7,764 nucleotides of DNA, taken from positions 1 through 7,764 of the forward strand of contig DSAU01000442.1 in assembly GCA_011046315.1 (NCBI GenBank), given 5' to 3'. Positions 6,550-7,764 of this stretch are shown piece after piece. This DNA is from a bacterium. Lineage in GTDB: Bacteria > Zhuqueibacterota > Zhuqueibacteria > Thermofontimicrobiales > Thermofontimicrobiaceae. Numbering within the stretch: the stretch's first letter is position 1; each line of letters opens with the position of its first letter. The notes beneath the pieces are model-generated. The model did not search any database, had not been told where the DNA came from, and saw only the letters and a program-made list of their open reading frames with translations. Position numbers and translations under genes: made by a program.

Positions 6550-7764
6550 TTGAACATTGTGGAGCGGGTGGGAAATGCGCTGCCCCATCCGGCTTCTCTA
6601 TTTGGTATTTTTGCATTGATGGCGTTAGCGGCTTCAACGCTGGGACAATGGCTTGGATGGGAAGTAATTCATCCGGCGACCGGTGAGGTAATTAAAACCG
6701 TTAATCTGTTATCAAAACAGGGCTTGGAGCGGATAATTGATGACATGGTTTACAACTATACCAGTTTTGCGCCGCTGGGCATTGTTTTGGTTGCCATGCT
6801 GGGAATTGGCATTGCCGAAGGCAGTGGTCTCATCGGCGCGCTTATCAGAAAGCTGGTGCTCTCGTCTCCCCGAAAGATCCTTACCTTTGTGATTGTGTTG
6901 GCAGGTATCCTTTCCAACACCGCAAGCGACATTGGCTATGTTCTGTTGATACCGCTTGCCGGAGTTATTTTTATGGCAGTGGGACGGCACCCCATAGTTG
7001 GCATGGCAGCGGCGTTTGCCGGTGTCTCTGGTGGGTTTAGCGCCAATCTTATACTGGGAACCATCGATCCTTTGGTGGCGGGCTTGTCCGAAGAAGCTGC
7101 CCATATTCTTGACCCTGCCTATCATGTGAACCCCACGGCAAATTATTATTTCATGGTGGTTTCAACCTTTATCATCGCGATTTCCGGAACCCTGGTCACT
7201 GAAAAGCTGGTTGCCCCGCGGTTAGGCGAATACGATGGCGAACAAAGTGCAGAAACGATCGATCCTCTGTCCGAACAGGAAAAAAAGGGGATTCGCTGGA
7301 GCGGCGTTGCTTTGTTAATTTGGATCGCTATCATTTTGGTCGGCGTTGTTCCGGAAAACGGATTGCTTCGCGGCTCTGACGGAAACCTGTTGTCTTCACC
7401 GCTGATAAAGGGAGTGATCGCAGTGTTGTTTCTGGTCGCCGGCAGTTTGGGGATTGTTTACGGCGCAGTAACCGATAAGTATAAAAATGACGCAGATGTG
7501 GTAAAGGGAATGACAGCCAGTCTGAAATCACTGGCGAATTACATGGTATTGGTTTTCTTTGCAGCGCAATTTGTCGCCTATTTCAAATGGAGTAATTTAG
7601 GCGTAATTTTTGCCATCAGCGGAGCCGAACTGCTGATGAAAGCAAATCTGGGAGTAATCCCGCTGATGCTGCTTTTTATTTTATTGGCCGGGACCATCAA
7701 TATGTTTCTCGGTAGCGCCTCGGCTAAATGGGCATTGCTGGCGCCCATTTTCGTTCCCATGTTC
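6550..7764 (+). CDS. AbgT-family transporter (p-aminobenzoyl-glutamate / antimetabolite type), 3'-truncated, start uncertain
   Basis: Polytopic inner-membrane protein; E. coli AbgT imports p-aminobenzoyl-glutamate, and MtrF and YdaH were reported to export sulfonamides. Numbered from the TTG at 6550, 405 codons are present and roughly 100 of about 510 are missing beyond the window. Family hallmarks in order: VERVGNALPHPASLF (4-18), YTSFAPLGIVLVAMLGIGIAEGSGL (70-94), SNTASDIGYVLLIPLAGV (122-139), VGRHPIVGMAAAFAGVSGGFSANL (144-167), EEAAHILDP (181-189), LVTEKLVAPRLGEY (215-228), VPENGLLR (267-274), FKWSNLG (345-351) and GSASAKWALLAPIFVPMF (388-405). Asp127 and Trp394 appear to match MtrF Asp193 and Trp420 by my own recalled alignment. 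Several hydrophobic segments agree with a membrane carrier. The start is unclear: the frame is closed by TGA at 6508-6510, no ATG follows before the conserved region, and neither TTG 6550 nor GTG 6559 has a good ribosome binding site. Substrate and transport direction cannot be told from sequence. Confidence 0.88.
   Translation, partial: MNIVERVGNALPHPASLFGIFALMALAASTLGQWLGWEVIHPATGEVIKTVNLLSKQGLERIIDDMVYNYTSFAPLGIVLVAMLGIGIAEGSGLIGALIRKLVLSSPRKILTFVIVLAGILSNTASDIGYVLLIPLAGVIFMAVGRHPIVGMAAAFAGVSGGFSANLILGTIDPLVAGLSEEAAHILDPAYHVNPTANYYFMVVSTFIIAISGTLVTEKLVAPRLGEYDGEQSAETIDPLSEQEKKGIRWSGVALLIWIAIILVGVVPENGLLRGSDGNLLSSPLIKGVIAVLFLVAGSLGIVYGAVTDKYKNDADVVKGMTASLKSLANYMVLVFFAAQFVAYFKWSNLGVIFAISGAELLMKANLGVIPLMLLFILLAGTINMFLGSASAKWALLAPIFVPMF

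Noticed and set aside
6450..6686. An open frame of about 78 codons between the thioesterase and the transporter body.
   Set aside because: It is low-complexity and lysine-rich at first, then overlaps the conserved AbgT coding region in another frame with no protein-like pattern. Only its 5' part may matter, as a possible displaced N-terminus of the transporter.
6712..7125. A 137-codon open frame on the reverse strand.
   Set aside because: It lies wholly antisense to highly conserved AbgT family motifs and has a His/Gln/Asn-rich composition typical of a shadow frame.

Overview
This is a housekeeping stretch of a diderm (two-membrane) bacterial chromosome with moderate base composition. It holds six genes, all on the + strand, and the first and last are cut by the window edges. 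The LysRS is of the Bacteroidetes/FCB kind: it carries a longer acidic linker between the anticodon-binding domain and the catalytic core, and FCB-like wording around motif 2. A Lol lipoprotein exporter implies an outer membrane, and a full-length ClpC sits next to it. Together these suggest a member of the FCB superphylum or a near relative (Bacteroidota, Ignavibacteria, Calditrichota or KSB1-like). This placement is inference from protein wording and gene content, not from a search.

Layout. Bases 1-1206 hold the 3' four fifths of lysS. After a 120-base gap come a LolC/LolE-type permease (1327-2577) and its LolD-type ATPase (2585-3292). The two are translationally close and probably form one transporter that releases lipoproteins from the inner membrane. 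A probable hairpin terminator (3332-3365) closes this unit. A good sigma-70-like promoter (3385-3413) then drives clpC (3487-5952), a AAA+ unfoldase with both ATPase modules, a UVR-containing middle domain and a ClpP-docking loop. A strong terminator (5978-6008) follows clpC and lies only 27 bases before a YciA-like hotdog acyl-CoA thioesterase (6036-6404). The window ends inside an AbgT-family membrane transporter (about 6550-7764). Its conserved body is clear but its start is not: no ATG is available in frame, and an in-frame TGA sits just upstream.

How the genes fit together. The first half combines translation (LysRS), lipoprotein export (LolC/E plus LolD) and protein quality control (ClpC). 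These are general cell-maintenance functions, not one pathway. The thioesterase and the AbgT transporter appear to be separate downstream units, and nothing in the sequence ties them functionally. There is no non-coding stretch longer than about 200 bases. I see no RNA gene, insertion sequence, CRISPR array or phage attachment site, and no convincing undescribed system. The points most worth checking are the abgT 5' end, the terminator placed directly in front of the thioesterase gene, and the control of clpC without recognisable CIRCE or CtsR sites.
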